Origin: Streptococcus vicugnae
GTDB lineage: Bacteria; Bacillota; Bacilli; Lactobacillales; Streptococcaceae
NCBI RefSeq assembly: GCF_016461705.1
Contig: NZ_JAEMHW010000002.1
Span: 1 to 64,000, forward strand
Direction of reading: 5' to 3'
Length of the DNA stretch: 64,000 bases
Below are positions 45,390 through 54,303 of this stretch, piece after piece (the stretch's first letter is position 1; each line of letters begins with the position of its first letter). The notes under the pieces were generated by a model, which searched no databases, was not told where the DNA came from, and saw only the letters and a program-made list of their open reading frames with translations. The position numbers were made by a program, and so were the translations under genes.

Positions 45390-46304
45390 CTAGAAAAGTT
45401 GACTCTTGTCTGAGAATTCTTCTAAGCTGAGTTTGATTTCATTGATGAAACTTGCTCCGATGTCAGAGAGTTTTTTCTTGCGATTGGTCACATAACCTAG
45501 TGTGTGTTTAGGGCTATTTTGCAAAGGAATGAGAACAATCTGGTTTTTAACAAAACTATTGACGATGCCAAGACCTGAAGCGTAAGCGTCTGTTGCGCAA
45601 AGTAAATTCATGACAGTTCCACGGTCATTGCTGTAGAGAATGCGTTGTTGGTCATGAATATCAAGAGCATCTTCATCAAAGTTCAGTCCAGACTGTTCTT
45701 GACGAAAGCGAATTTGATTATATCCTTTTAAGTCTGTTTCTGAAATGACAGATTTGTGAGCCAAAGGATGGTCACGACGTAAAAAGACACGCGTTGGAAA
45801 TTCTCCCAGCGAGGTAAATTCCAAATCATGATATTGCAAAGCTGATGATAAAATATGTTCATTCTCATCATCTAGGTAAATAATCCCAAGGTCAGCTTCA
45901 AAAGAAGCGACGCTGTCTAAGATTTTTTTAGTGGTCGTTTCAATGGTTTGAAATTCTTGATAATCTTGTTTAAATTCTTGGGCGACTTTAGCAAGTGGAA
46001 TAGATAAAAAGTCGTAGTGATGAGAAGCAACCGTAAAACTTTTCTTAAATTGATCATGGTAGCGTTGTTGTAATAAATCTAATTCTCCAATGATGCGTTT
46101 AGCATACTTTAAAAAATCATGACCATCCTCAGTTAAACGCGTACCTGTATTAGAGCGCGTGAAAAGCTGGACTCCTAATTCAGTTTCTAAATCTTTAATA
46201 GAGCAAGACAAGTTGGGCTGAGTCATGTATAATTCCTTAGCGGCCTGGCTAAAAGACCCTACGCGAGCGACGACTTCGACATAACGACATTGTTGGAAAT
46301 TCAT
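45390..46304 (-). CDS. LysR family regulator of the downstream amino-acid transport genes
   Basis: The 304-residue protein has the N-terminal helix-turn-helix VARVGSFSQAAKELYMTQPNLSCSIKDLETELG and a C-terminal effector domain. It is transcribed away from a set of three promoters that carry identical T-N11-A boxes (46448, 46788, 51070), so activation of the amino-acid transporters by this protein is likely. It resembles the CysB/CmbR-like group of streptococci only in general size; the inducer is not evident. Confidence 0.9.
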   Translation of the reverse strand: MNFQQCRYVEVVARVGSFSQAAKELYMTQPNLSCSIKDLETELGVQLFTRSNTGTRLTEDGHDFLKYAKRIIGELDLLQQRYHDQFKKSFTVASHHYDFLSIPLAKVAQEFKQDYQEFQTIETTTKKILDSVASFEADLGIIYLDDENEHILSSALQYHDLEFTSLGEFPTRVFLRRDHPLAHKSVISETDLKGYNQIRFRQEQSGLNFDEDALDIHDQQRILYSNDRGTVMNLLCATDAYASGLGIVNSFVKNQIVLIPLQNSPKHTLGYVTNRKKKLSDIGASFINEIKLSLEEFSDKSQLF

Positions 46305-46447
46305 AAAACATCATCCCTTCTTGTAATAATTGTTAATATTATAGTGAAAATACATTAAAAAATCAGCAAAATTCTGATAAGAATATCTTAAGTACTGATA
46401 AAAAAATCCTATAACCTGCGATAAATATGCTTAATTATTAGCCGATT

Positions 46448-46503
46448 TTATGGCTGGCAATAAAAAGAATAGATTTTTCTAAAGAGCTTAAAGCTGATAC
46501 AAT
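46448..46503 (+). promoter_or_regulatory. LysR box 1 and promoter of a small gene
   Basis: TTATGGCTGGCAATAA (46448-46463) and the following AGATTTTTC (46471-46479) match the box before 46878. A -10-like TACAAT (46498-46503) is 50 nt after the box start. The region 46305-46447 before it is AT-rich and shows nothing else. Confidence 0.65.
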
Positions 46504-46536
46504 AAGCTTAGAAAGCTACTCGGAGGTGATGTGTCA

Positions 46537-46731
46537 ATGCTCTTAACAGAAAAACACTTAAGAAATAGCTCAATTGCTGTTACAATTATTCTTGTCATAT
46601 CTCTTCTTTTTTTTTAAAATTGTGCTTCCTTCAAAGTCTATCAAACTAGTAAACGATTATCTCATATTCGAAAGGAAGATATTGTTCGAATTCAAAGTCT
46701 TAAGAGTTTGACACATTTACCTTACGAGTAA
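46537..46731 (+). pseudogene. Small single-helix membrane protein gene with an in-frame stop
   Basis: ATG 46537 follows CGGAGGTGA and codes for 26 residues (MLLTEKHLRNSSIAVT then a hydrophobic run) ending at TAA 46615-46617 inside a run of nine T. The same frame stays open for another 37 codons to TAA 46729-46731, adding a basic tail (SKRLSHIRKEDIVRIQSLKSL). Together they would make a 64-residue protein with one membrane helix. It may be a small gene recently broken by a base change at the T-run, or a true 26-residue peptide. A second tiny frame (46529) overlaps and codes for only M-C-Q-C-S. Confidence 0.45.
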
Positions 46732-46764
46732 AAAGTTGGAGATAAAATGTCTCCAACTTTTTTT
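46732..46764 (+). terminator. Strong terminator of the small-gene transcript
   Basis: AAAGTTGGAGA (46732-46742) pairs perfectly with TCTCCAACTTT (46750-46760), followed by more T. With the promoter at 46498 it defines a transcript of about 260 nt. Confidence 0.85.
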
Positions 46765-46787
46765 CTTTTTTATACCATAACTCATTT

Positions 46788-46846
46788 TTATGGCTGAGCA
46801 TAAATAAAATAGATTTTTCAAGTCCGATAAAGCGTGATAGTATAAT
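46788..46846 (+). promoter_or_regulatory. LysR box 2 and promoter of the methyltransferase-ABC operon
   Basis: TTATGGCTGAGCATAA (46788-46803) is a perfect TTATG/CATAA inverted repeat with T-N11-A spacing, followed by AGATTTTTC at 46811. The -10 TATAAT (46841-46846) begins 53 nt after the box starts. Confidence 0.75.
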
Positions 46847-46877
46847 TGCCATACCAAATACAAAGGAGATTACGCTA

Positions 46878-47903
46878 ATGACAACAAAAAGAGAGTGGGT
46901 TTTAAAAGCCTTTAAAAATGAAAAAGTTGATAGAGTTCCAGTCGGATTTTGGTATCATTTTACAACAGATGATGAACGGAGCGATGGTTTCAATCCTGTT
47001 ATTTTTAATAAAAATATCGCTGGGCACAAACGATTTATCTCAGATGTCGATCCAGATTTTGTAAAAATCATGAGTGATGGTTTCTTTACTTATCCAAATG
47101 ATGCTATTCATGAAAGTATTAAATCGATTCATGAACTTGAAGGGATTACCTCTATTGGAGAAAATCATCCATGGATTACAAAGCAAGTTGAACTTGCTAA
47201 AAAAATTCGTGAAGATTTCCATGAAGATATTGCATCTTTCTATAATATCTTTGCTCCAGCAACTTATCTCAAATGGCATCTTGATGGAAAAGGTGGCAAT
47301 GGGGATAAAATTATTGAAGATTTTATCAAAGAAGATCCAGAATTAACGAAGAAAGTTCTCGATGTGATTGCCTTTGATATTGCACTTCTAACAAAACGTT
47401 TGATTGAAGAAGCTGGCGTTGATGGGATTTACCTCAGTGTTCAGAATTTGCAGGATTCACGATTGAGTCGCATTGAATATGACCATGTTATCAGACCGGG
47501 CGAATTACATGTTTTAAACCGAGCTATTTCAGCCGGTGGAACAAATATTCTTCATATCTGCGGTTATGAAGGTGCTACAAATGATATTTCGTACTACACT
47601 GATTATCCAGCTGATGTCATTAATTGGGCTGTTGAATTGGAAGGTGTTAGCCTATCAGAAGGACGTCAGTTATTTGGTGGAAAAACGGTTCTCGGTGGCT
47701 TTAGAAATACTGAAAATGATTTGCTTTATCGAGGAAGTAAGGAAGCTATTCAAGACAAAGTTAAACAGTTGCTTGAAGAAGCGGGACGTCAAGGCGTTGT
47801 TATCGGTGCTGATTGCACGGTGCCAAGTGATATTGCCTCAGAACGTATTGCTTGGGTGAAAGAAGCTGTTCTTGATGAGGTTCTTGTCAAAGCAGCCGTT
47901 TGA
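46878..47903 (+). CDS. Uroporphyrinogen decarboxylase-family protein, zinc methyltransferase-like
   Basis: The 341-residue protein is a UroD-fold barrel, but it has H-x-C at His226/Cys228 (LHICGYEG) and Cys313 (ADCTVPSD), the zinc site of methyltransferases such as MtaA and MtbA rather than true UroD. Streptococci make no heme, so porphyrin decarboxylation is not expected. A thiol or corrinoid-independent methyl transfer linked to sulfur amino acids would fit its operon with an amino-acid ABC transporter, but this is inference. RBS AAAGGAG. Confidence 0.85.
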   Translation: MTTKREWVLKAFKNEKVDRVPVGFWYHFTTDDERSDGFNPVIFNKNIAGHKRFISDVDPDFVKIMSDGFFTYPNDAIHESIKSIHELEGITSIGENHPWITKQVELAKKIREDFHEDIASFYNIFAPATYLKWHLDGKGGNGDKIIEDFIKEDPELTKKVLDVIAFDIALLTKRLIEEAGVDGIYLSVQNLQDSRLSRIEYDHVIRPGELHVLNRAISAGGTNILHICGYEGATNDISYYTDYPADVINWAVELEGVSLSEGRQLFGGKTVLGGFRNTENDLLYRGSKEAIQDKVKQLLEEAGRQGVVIGADCTVPSDIASERIAWVKEAVLDEVLVKAAV

Positions 47904-47963
47904 TTTTATGAGTTTTTAGGAATGAAAGAAAAGTTTTAGGTAAAAAGAAAAGGAGTGGGTTAT

Positions 47964-48842
47964 ATGAGTAAGAAAAAATGGATTATTTCTGGTGGTGTTA
48001 TTGTAGCACTTGTTGCAGCGACAGTTGTCGGACGTCAATTAACAGGTAAGACATCAGCAAGTGCAGACAGTTCATCGAATAAATCTGACAAAGTAACAAC
48101 TTTGCAAGTCGCTCACACACAAAATTATGTTCCATATGATTTTGTCAATGACAAAGGTGAAAGTGATGGATTTGAAGTTGCAGTGTTAAAAGCTGTTGAT
48201 GACAAGCTAAAAAATTATAAGTTTGATTATACGGGAACAAGCGATGAAGATTTATTGATTGGTCTTGAATCAGGCAAGTATGATATTGGTGTCAAAGGGG
48301 CTTGGTACACCGAAGAACGCGCGCAAAAATTCATTATTCCTGATGAAGCCATTGGTGCTAGTGTAATTGGATTTGCCATTCGAAAAGCTGATGAAGGAAA
48401 ATACAAAGACATTGATTCATTTGCCAAAGATGGTGGTAAGTTGGTTCCAATTTCGCCACAAAATGCTCAATATAATGTCATTCAAGAGTACAACAAAAAA
48501 GCTAAACACCCAATTGAACTCAAAGAATCTGAAAGCTTCTCAGTTGCGGATGCCTATGCTTGGGTGCTTGAAGGTCGTTATGACGCTTATTTCTCAATTA
48601 AATTGTCATTTGAAGAAGCTGTCAAAAAAGAAGATGGGGCTTACCATCAGTATGCAGACCAATTGACATGGTTCCCATATAAAGGTATTGAAACATACCC
48701 ATTGATTCATAAAAATGATACTAATAAAGCATTTGCAAAAGAATACGATAAAGCCATCAAGGAATTGCAAAAAGATGGTACAATTGCTAAACTTTCACAA
48801 AAATACTTTGGAGAAGATGTCTTTAGTTATGTAACAGATTAG
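47964..48842 (+). CDS. Amino-acid ABC transporter substrate-binding protein
   Basis: The 292-residue family 3 solute-binding protein has an N-terminal membrane segment (WIISGGVIVALVAATVVG) without a lipobox Cys, then YVPYDFVNDKGESDGFEVAVLKAVDDKL and the lobe-hinge DIGVKGAWYTEERAQKF. ATG 47964 follows AAAAGGAG; the GTG three codons earlier lies inside the RBS. It works with the two permeases and ATPase downstream. The amino acid (perhaps cystine or a related one) is not defined. Confidence 0.9.
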   Translation: MSKKKWIISGGVIVALVAATVVGRQLTGKTSASADSSSNKSDKVTTLQVAHTQNYVPYDFVNDKGESDGFEVAVLKAVDDKLKNYKFDYTGTSDEDLLIGLESGKYDIGVKGAWYTEERAQKFIIPDEAIGASVIGFAIRKADEGKYKDIDSFAKDGGKLVPISPQNAQYNVIQEYNKKAKHPIELKESESFSVADAYAWVLEGRYDAYFSIKLSFEEAVKKEDGAYHQYADQLTWFPYKGIETYPLIHKNDTNKAFAKEYDKAIKELQKDGTIAKLSQKYFGEDVFSYVTD

Positions 48843-48851
48843 GAGGTAGCT

Positions 48852-49544
48852 ATGGTTTCTTATGAACCGTCTCGTGTAATAAGAGTAATTCCAGATATTT
48901 TAACAGCTCTACCTCTTACTTTATGGGTCTTGGCATTAACTGTTTTGTTAGGAAGTTTATTAGGTTTCTTGTTAGCTTATGCACAACTATCAGACGAACA
49001 TGGCTTTTCCATTTTAGCTAGAGGCTATGTCTTTATACTAAGATGTACACCACCAATTGTTCTTATCTTCCTTGTTTTTTATGGTTTACCTCGTTTTTTA
49101 GAATGGTGGTTAGGGATTGATGTAAATGGCTGGTCTCGTTCGATATTTGTGATTTTAGCAATGACTTTGCTCTTTGCGGCAAGTATTTCAGAAGTCTTTA
49201 AATCTTCGTATTTAGCCTTGCCAAAAGGACAACTAGAAGCTGGTCTTAGTATTGGTTTAACAGATTCTCAGACTTTTGTGCGTATTCTTTTGCCTCAAGC
49301 TTTTAGAATTGCCCTTCCTAACATTACAAGTGCCGTGATTAATTTATTAAAGGATATTGCTCTAGCTTACACCATTGGATTAGTGGATTTGATGGGTGAA
49401 GGCAATCTTATCATTTCGCGCAACATGGGCAATTATTCTTTGGAAACTTATACCGCAGTTGCCATTATTTACTGGAGTTTAGCACTGATTTTGTCTGTTG
49501 TTACTCATGTGATTGAAAATGATTTGGATACTAGAGAGGGTTAA
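48852..49544 (+). CDS. Amino-acid ABC transporter permease 1
   Basis: The 230-residue HisM-type permease has about five helices and the loop EAGLSIGLTDSQTFVRILLPQAFRIALP. It follows the binding-protein gene at 9 bp with TTAGGAGG as RBS, and is paired with the next permease. Confidence 0.92.
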   Translation: MVSYEPSRVIRVIPDILTALPLTLWVLALTVLLGSLLGFLLAYAQLSDEHGFSILARGYVFILRCTPPIVLIFLVFYGLPRFLEWWLGIDVNGWSRSIFVILAMTLLFAASISEVFKSSYLALPKGQLEAGLSIGLTDSQTFVRILLPQAFRIALPNITSAVINLLKDIALAYTIGLVDLMGEGNLIISRNMGNYSLETYTAVAIIYWSLALILSVVTHVIENDLDTREG

Positions 49545-49554
49545 GGAGGAGATT

Positions 49555-50235
49555 ATGGATTTTTCTTATATTTTGGAAACATTTGTGAAGACTCTCGCTG
49601 GTATTCCGGTGACGTTAGGAATTATGGTGGTTTCGATTCTTTTGAGTTTTTTTCCAGCACTTTTCTTGGCCTTGGGGCGTATTTACAGGGTCAAAGGGGT
49701 GACAACATTTTCAGTGATTTACCTTGCTTTTATACGATCAACACCGGCTATTTTATTGATTTTATTTTTCTACAGCCTTTTTCCAAGTTTGATTAATCAA
49801 TTATTGAAAGCATCAGGTTTTAACGTTTTTGACATTAATCCCATTTATTATGCATTTGTTATCTTCGGTCTAATGACGACTGGAAGTCTTTCTGAAATTA
49901 TTCGCTCGGCAATTTTGACGGTTGATAAGGGGCAGTTAGAGGCAGCTCTTGCTATTGGTTTGTCAAAAAAACAAGCTTATCTCAGGATTGTCTTTCCTCA
50001 AGCAATTCGTCAGGCTTTGCCAAATCTCTGTAATTTAGTGATTAATCTTGTCAAAGGTACCTCTCTTGTTTTTGTAATGACAGTAAAAGATATTACAGCG
50101 ATTGCGAAAATTGAAGCTGCTTATGGCTACCATTATTTTGAATCCTATTTTGTTATTTTTATTATTTACATTGTGATTTGCGGGCTTATTCAATATGGAT
50201 TTAAAATCTTGGAAAAACGGGCACAAATTGGTTGA
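49555..50235 (+). CDS. Amino-acid ABC transporter permease 2
   Basis: The 226-residue HisM-type permease has the loop EAALAIGLSKKQAYLRIVFPQAIRQALP. ATG 49555 follows TTAAGGAGGAG; the frame to 49513 reaches back into the first permease and is not used. Both permeases make the membrane heterodimer. Confidence 0.92.
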   Translation: MDFSYILETFVKTLAGIPVTLGIMVVSILLSFFPALFLALGRIYRVKGVTTFSVIYLAFIRSTPAILLILFFYSLFPSLINQLLKASGFNVFDINPIYYAFVIFGLMTTGSLSEIIRSAILTVDKGQLEAALAIGLSKKQAYLRIVFPQAIRQALPNLCNLVINLVKGTSLVFVMTVKDITAIAKIEAAYGYHYFESYFVIFIIYIVICGLIQYGFKILEKRAQIG

Positions 50236-50255
50236 TCTAAAGTGAGGAGTTTGTT

Positions 50256-51014
50256 ATGTTAACAGTGAAAAATATCGAAAAATCATTTGGAGATAAGAAA
50301 GTTTTAGATGGCATTAGTTTGACAGTTAATCAAGGAGATGTTGTGGTGATTTTGGGACCATCAGGGTCAGGGAAAACAACTTTTCTTAGGTCTTTAAATT
50401 ACCTTGAACATGCGGATGCGGGAGAATTAGAATTAGACGGAAAATCTTATGATTTAGCAAAAATCAGCCGTAAAGATGTCCTTGAAATTCGAAAGAAAAC
50501 AGCTTTTGTTTTCCAAAATTATAATTTATTTGCCAATAAAACAGCACTTGAAAATATCTTAGAAGGCTTAGTGATTGCTAGGAAAGTGCCCAAAGAAAAA
50601 GCTATTCCGATTGCTGAAAATGCTCTTAAAAAAGTTGGGCTTTTAGAGAAAAGAGATTTTTATCCGAGCCAATTATCAGGTGGCCAGCAACAACGGATTG
50701 GAATTGCGCGTGCCATCGCTGTTAAACCAGAAGTAATCCTTTTTGACGAACCAACGTCAGCGCTTGACCCAGAATTGATTGGTGATGTTCTTGACGTGAT
50801 GAAGGAATTGGCCGAAGAAGGCGTGACAATGGTTGTTGTGACCCACGAAATGAGCTTCGCGCGTGATGTGGCAACACACATTATCTTCATGGAGGGTGGA
50901 CATATCATAGAAGAAGGTGACCCGAAAGAATTCTTCACACGACCAAAAGAAGAACGTACCAAACAATTCTTGACACGAATTATTCCAGAACTTAATATAG
51001 ACCCAGTGATTTGA
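50256..51014 (+). CDS. Amino-acid ABC transporter ATPase
   Basis: The 252-residue GlnQ-type ATPase has Walker [11 protein letters not shown]-loop [10 protein letters not shown], signature LSGGQQQR, Walker [13 protein letters not shown] and switch His in VVTHE. It ends the first amino-acid transporter operon at a terminator. Confidence 0.94.
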   Translation: MLTVKNIEKSFGDKKVLDGISLTVNQGDVVVILGPSGSGKTTFLRSLNYLEHADAGELELDGKSYDLAKISRKDVLEIRKKTAFVFQNYNLFANKTALENILEGLVIARKVPKEKAIPIAENALKKVGLLEKRDFYPSQLSGGQQQRIGIARAIAVKPEVILFDEPTSALDPELIGDVLDVMKELAEEGVTMVVVTHEMSFARDVATHIIFMEGGHIIEEGDPKEFFTRPKEERTKQFLTRIIPELNIDPVI

Positions 51015-51018
51015 AAAA

Positions 51019-51050
51019 TGTCGGCATGCTTTTGTGCCGATGTTTTTTTA
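51019..51050 (+). terminator. Terminator of the first amino-acid ABC operon
   Basis: TCGGCA (51021-51026) and TGCCGA (51035-51040), extendable by two G-U/A-T pairs, are followed by seven T. Confidence 0.8.
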
Positions 51051-51069
51051 GTTAGATTATAAATATTTT

Positions 51070-51125
51070 TTATGGCGAAGCATAAATAATTTAGAGTACA
51101 CGAGTTTGGGATATTTTCCTATAAT
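51070..51125 (+). promoter_or_regulatory. LysR box 3 and promoter of the second amino-acid ABC operon
   Basis: TTATGGCGAAGCATAA (51070-51085) is the third copy of the box. The -10 TATAAT (51120-51125) begins 50 nt after the box starts, as in box 1. Confidence 0.75.
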
Positions 51126-51151
51126 ACCTTTATAACGTTTGGAGGGATATC

Positions 51152-51835
51152 ATGTTAGATTGGGAGTTTATTTATGCGAATATTCCTTTGTACCAACAAG
51201 CTTTGCGATTAACGGTTAGGCTGGCTTGTTTTGGTATTTTAGGAGCGTTTGTTCTAGGCTTTTTGATTAGTCTGATTAAATTCTATCGGATTCCAATTCT
51301 GAGTCAGCTTTGTCAAATTTACATAGAACTGTCACGAAATACACCTCTTTTGATACAACTCTATTTTCTTTACTTTGGTTTACCAAAGATTGGTTTGGTC
51401 TTATCATCAGAGCTTTGTGCGGTTGTAGGGCTAACTTTTTTAGGGGGATCTTATATGGCTGAATCATTTCGTTCAGGCTTTGAGGCTGTTTCAAAAAGGC
51501 AGTACGAAGTAGGGTTAAGTCTAGGCTTGACGCCAGTTCAAAATGTCTTTTATGTGATATTTCCTCAAGCACTTGCTGTGGCTCTACCATCTTTAGCTGC
51601 TAATGTCATTTTTTTAATTAAGGAAACTTCTGTTTTTTCAATTGTTGCTTTAGCAGACTTGATGTATGTAGCTAAAGATTTGATTGGACTTTATTATGAA
51701 ACAGATGAAGCTCTTTTGATGCTAGTGCTCGCTTATCTGATAGTCCTGCTACCAATTTCATTGCTAGCAAGACTAGTAGAAGGGAGGTTACGTCATGCAG
51801 GATTCAGGCCTTCAAGTGATTTTTCAGGGGAATAA
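51152..51835 (+). CDS. Second amino-acid ABC transporter, permease 1
   Basis: The 227-residue HisM-type permease has the loop EVGLSLGLTPVQNVFYVIFPQALAVALP. RBS TTGGAGGGA. It overlaps the next permease by 41 bases. It resembles the cystine/polar amino-acid permeases of streptococci. Confidence 0.9.
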   Translation: MLDWEFIYANIPLYQQALRLTVRLACFGILGAFVLGFLISLIKFYRIPILSQLCQIYIELSRNTPLLIQLYFLYFGLPKIGLVLSSELCAVVGLTFLGGSYMAESFRSGFEAVSKRQYEVGLSLGLTPVQNVFYVIFPQALAVALPSLAANVIFLIKETSVFSIVALADLMYVAKDLIGLYYETDEALLMLVLAYLIVLLPISLLARLVEGRLRHAGFRPSSDFSGE

Positions 51836-52472
51836 TCTTCTTCGCTTGTTTAAGGGGTTACTTGTAACCATTGATATCTCGTTACTGTCAATTGTGATTT
51901 CATTGATTTTAGGGTTTGCTTTTGGATTTGTGATGATATCGCACTTTCGCATTATTCGGATACTTTCACAGCTCTATTTAGAATTTATTAGGATTATGCC
52001 ACAGTTGGTTCTTTTGTTTTTGGTTTATTTTGGACTTGCTAGGAGTTTTAATCTAAACCTATCTGGAGAACTTGCAGCAGTCATTGTTTTTTCAATGTGG
52101 GGGACAGCTGAGATGGGAGATCTTGTCCGCGGGGCACTAACCTCTTTACCTAAGCATCAATTCGAAAGTGGTCTAGCTTTGGGGTTAACTAAACGGCAAT
52201 TGTTTATCTATGTGATTATTCCACAAATTTTACGTCGCTTATTACCCCAAGCTGTAAATTTGATGACAAGAATGATTAAAACGACTTCATTGGTTGTCTT
52301 GATTGGAGTTGTTGAAGTGGTCAAAGTTGGGCAAGAGATTATTGAAGCTAATCGATTAACAGTTCCAAGTACAGCAATTTGGATTTATGGCTTTATTTTC
52401 ATCTTGTATTTTGCCATCTGTTTTCCAATCTCGCGATTGTCAATGTACCTAGAAACTGTATGGAAGGAGTAA
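51795..52472 (+). CDS. Second amino-acid ABC transporter, permease 2
   Basis: The 225-residue partner permease has the loop ESGLALGLTKRQLFIYVIIPQILRRLLP. It begins inside the end of the first permease with GGGAGG before its ATG. Confidence 0.9.
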   Translation: MQDSGLQVIFQGNNLLRLFKGLLVTIDISLLSIVISLILGFAFGFVMISHFRIIRILSQLYLEFIRIMPQLVLLFLVYFGLARSFNLNLSGELAAVIVFSMWGTAEMGDLVRGALTSLPKHQFESGLALGLTKRQLFIYVIIPQILRRLLPQAVNLMTRMIKTTSLVVLIGVVEVVKVGQEIIEANRLTVPSTAIWIYGFIFILYFAICFPISRLSMYLETVWKE

Positions 52473-52477
52473 CAGAA

Positions 52478-53224
52478 TTGACAAAAGTTTTAGAACTCAA
52501 GAAAATAAAGAAATCTTATGATAGTCAAGTTGTTTTGGACAATGTGTCTTTTTCAGTTGACGAGGGTGAAGTTTTAGTCATTCTAGGTCCTTCTGGATGT
52601 GGAAAATCAACTTTACTTCGCTGTATTAATGGTTTAGAGCCAATCCAATCTGGGGAAGTTCGTCTAGAGGGTGAAAATATTTTAACAACCCCTAAAAATT
52701 TACCACAGATTCGTCAAAAAATAGGCATGGTTTTTCAGTCTTATGACCTTTTTCCTCATTTGACTGTTTTAAAAAATCTATTGCTAGCACCGATTAGAGC
52801 TCAAAAGCGCTCAGCAAATGAAGTAAGGAAAGAAGCTTTGCAGCTGCTAGAACGTGTTGGGCTATCTGGAAAAGAAAATAGCTATCCGCATGAATTATCT
52901 GGTGGACAACAGCAGCGTGTTGCTATTATAAGAAGTTTGCTCTTACATCCAGAGGTTTTATTATTCGATGAAGTGACAGCTTCGCTTGACCCAGAAATGG
53001 TGAGAGAAGTTTTAGAGTTGATTGGTGAATTAGCAAACGAAGGTCGGACAATGATTATTGTGACCCATGAATTACAATTTGCTAAAGCAATCGCGGACCG
53101 TGTGATATTTCTTGAGAAAGGTCATATCGTTGAAGAAAGTGATGCTGAAACATTTTTTTCTCAACCGAAAACCCAACGTGCTCGAGATTTCTTAAATGTC
53201 TTTGATTTTTCAACGGTTGGTTAA
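52478..53224 (+). CDS. Second amino-acid ABC transporter, ATPase (TTG start)
   Basis: The 248-residue GlnQ-type ATPase has Walker A GPSGCGKST, signature ELSGGQQQR, and Walker B VLLFDEVTASLD, where Val replaces the usual Pro. TTG 52478 is chosen because GGAAGGAG lies at 52461-52468; ATG 52460 has no RBS and would overlap the permease. The substrate is handled by the lipoprotein downstream. Confidence 0.88.
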   Translation: MTKVLELKKIKKSYDSQVVLDNVSFSVDEGEVLVILGPSGCGKSTLLRCINGLEPIQSGEVRLEGENILTTPKNLPQIRQKIGMVFQSYDLFPHLTVLKNLLLAPIRAQKRSANEVRKEALQLLERVGLSGKENSYPHELSGGQQQRVAIIRSLLLHPEVLLFDEVTASLDPEMVREVLELIGELANEGRTMIIVTHELQFAKAIADRVIFLEKGHIVEESDAETFFSQPKTQRARDFLNVFDFSTVG

Positions 53225-53258
53225 TATGTGTGATTATTTTTATAAAGGAGATATATAT

Positions 53259-54137
53259 ATGAAAATTGTAAAACGTTTTTTGGCACTTGCTAGTCTATTA
53301 TTCCTTGTTTTGTTGGTAGGATGTTCAGCATCGAAATCATCAACGGCATCAAGTTCGTCATCATCATCTGCAAATACAGCTAAAGCTCGTTCTCTTGATG
53401 CAATTAAGAAAAGTGGTACTATCAAAATTGGTGTTTTCTCTGATAAAAAGCCATTTGGCTACGTAGACGATAAAGGGAAATATCAGGGATATGATGTTTA
53501 CTTTGCTAACCGTTTGGCAAAAGATCTAGGTGTGAAGGTCAAATATGTATCAGTTGATCCCGCCAGTCGTGTTGAATATTTGACATCAGCAAAAGTAGAT
53601 ATTATTCTTGCAAACTTTACTGTGACTGATGAACGTGCTAAACAAGTTGACTTTGCTTTGCCATACATGAAAGTAGCACTTGGTGTCGTTTCTCCGAGCG
53701 ATCATTTGATTTCATCTGTTGATGATTTAGAAGGTAAAACACTTATTGTAGGTAAAGGAACAACAGCTGAAACTTACTTTGAAAAGAATTATCCAAAAGT
53801 CAATTTGCAAAAATATGATCAATATAGTGAAGCTTACCAAGCTCTGTTAGATGGTCGTGGCGATGCACTTTCTACAGATAATACTGAAGTACTAGCTTGG
53901 GCTTTAGAAAACAAAGGATACCAAGTAGGTATTACAAGTTTGGGAGATACCGACACTATTGCACCAGCAGTCCAAAAAGGAAACACTGAACTTCTTGATT
54001 GGATTAATGATGAGATTAAAACTTTAGGAAAAGAAGACTTCTTCCACAAAGATTATGACAAAACCCTTGCCCCAGTTTACGGCGATGCTGCTAAAGCAGA
54101 TGATTTAGTTGTTGAAGGTGGAAAAGTTGACAAATAA
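53259..54137 (+). CDS. Second amino-acid ABC transporter, lipoprotein binding protein
   Basis: The 292-residue protein has a lipoprotein signal peptide with lipobox LLVGC (Cys at about residue 22) followed by a Ser-rich linker and a family 3 binding domain (IGVFSDKKPFGYVDDKGKYQGYDVYFANRLAKDLG). ATG 53259 follows AAAGGAGATATA; the frame to 53196 reaches into the ATPase. It is anchored by lipid, unlike the binding proteins at 27117 and 47964. Confidence 0.93.
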   Translation: MKIVKRFLALASLLFLVLLVGCSASKSSTASSSSSSSANTAKARSLDAIKKSGTIKIGVFSDKKPFGYVDDKGKYQGYDVYFANRLAKDLGVKVKYVSVDPASRVEYLTSAKVDIILANFTVTDERAKQVDFALPYMKVALGVVSPSDHLISSVDDLEGKTLIVGKGTTAETYFEKNYPKVNLQKYDQYSEAYQALLDGRGDALSTDNTEVLAWALENKGYQVGITSLGDTDTIAPAVQKGNTELLDWINDEIKTLGKEDFFHKDYDKTLAPVYGDAAKADDLVVEGGKVDK

Positions 54138-54167
54138 ATCTTTTGAGATAACATTGTGAAATTGATA

Positions 54168-54198
54168 AAGTCTGAGAGCCTGACATCTCGGACTTTTT
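54168..54198 (+). terminator. Terminator of the second amino-acid ABC operon
   Basis: AAGTCTGAGA (54168-54177) pairs with TCTCGGACTT (54186-54195) with one G-U pair, followed by T. Confidence 0.82.
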
Positions 54199-54303
54199 AC
54201 TATGCCTTTAAATTTTAATCCCCAACATTTTTTAGTAAAAGTCGCTTTTTTTGTGGAACAATGATAAAATGGAGTGTAGACTAAAAAAATATAAGAGAAG
54301 AAA

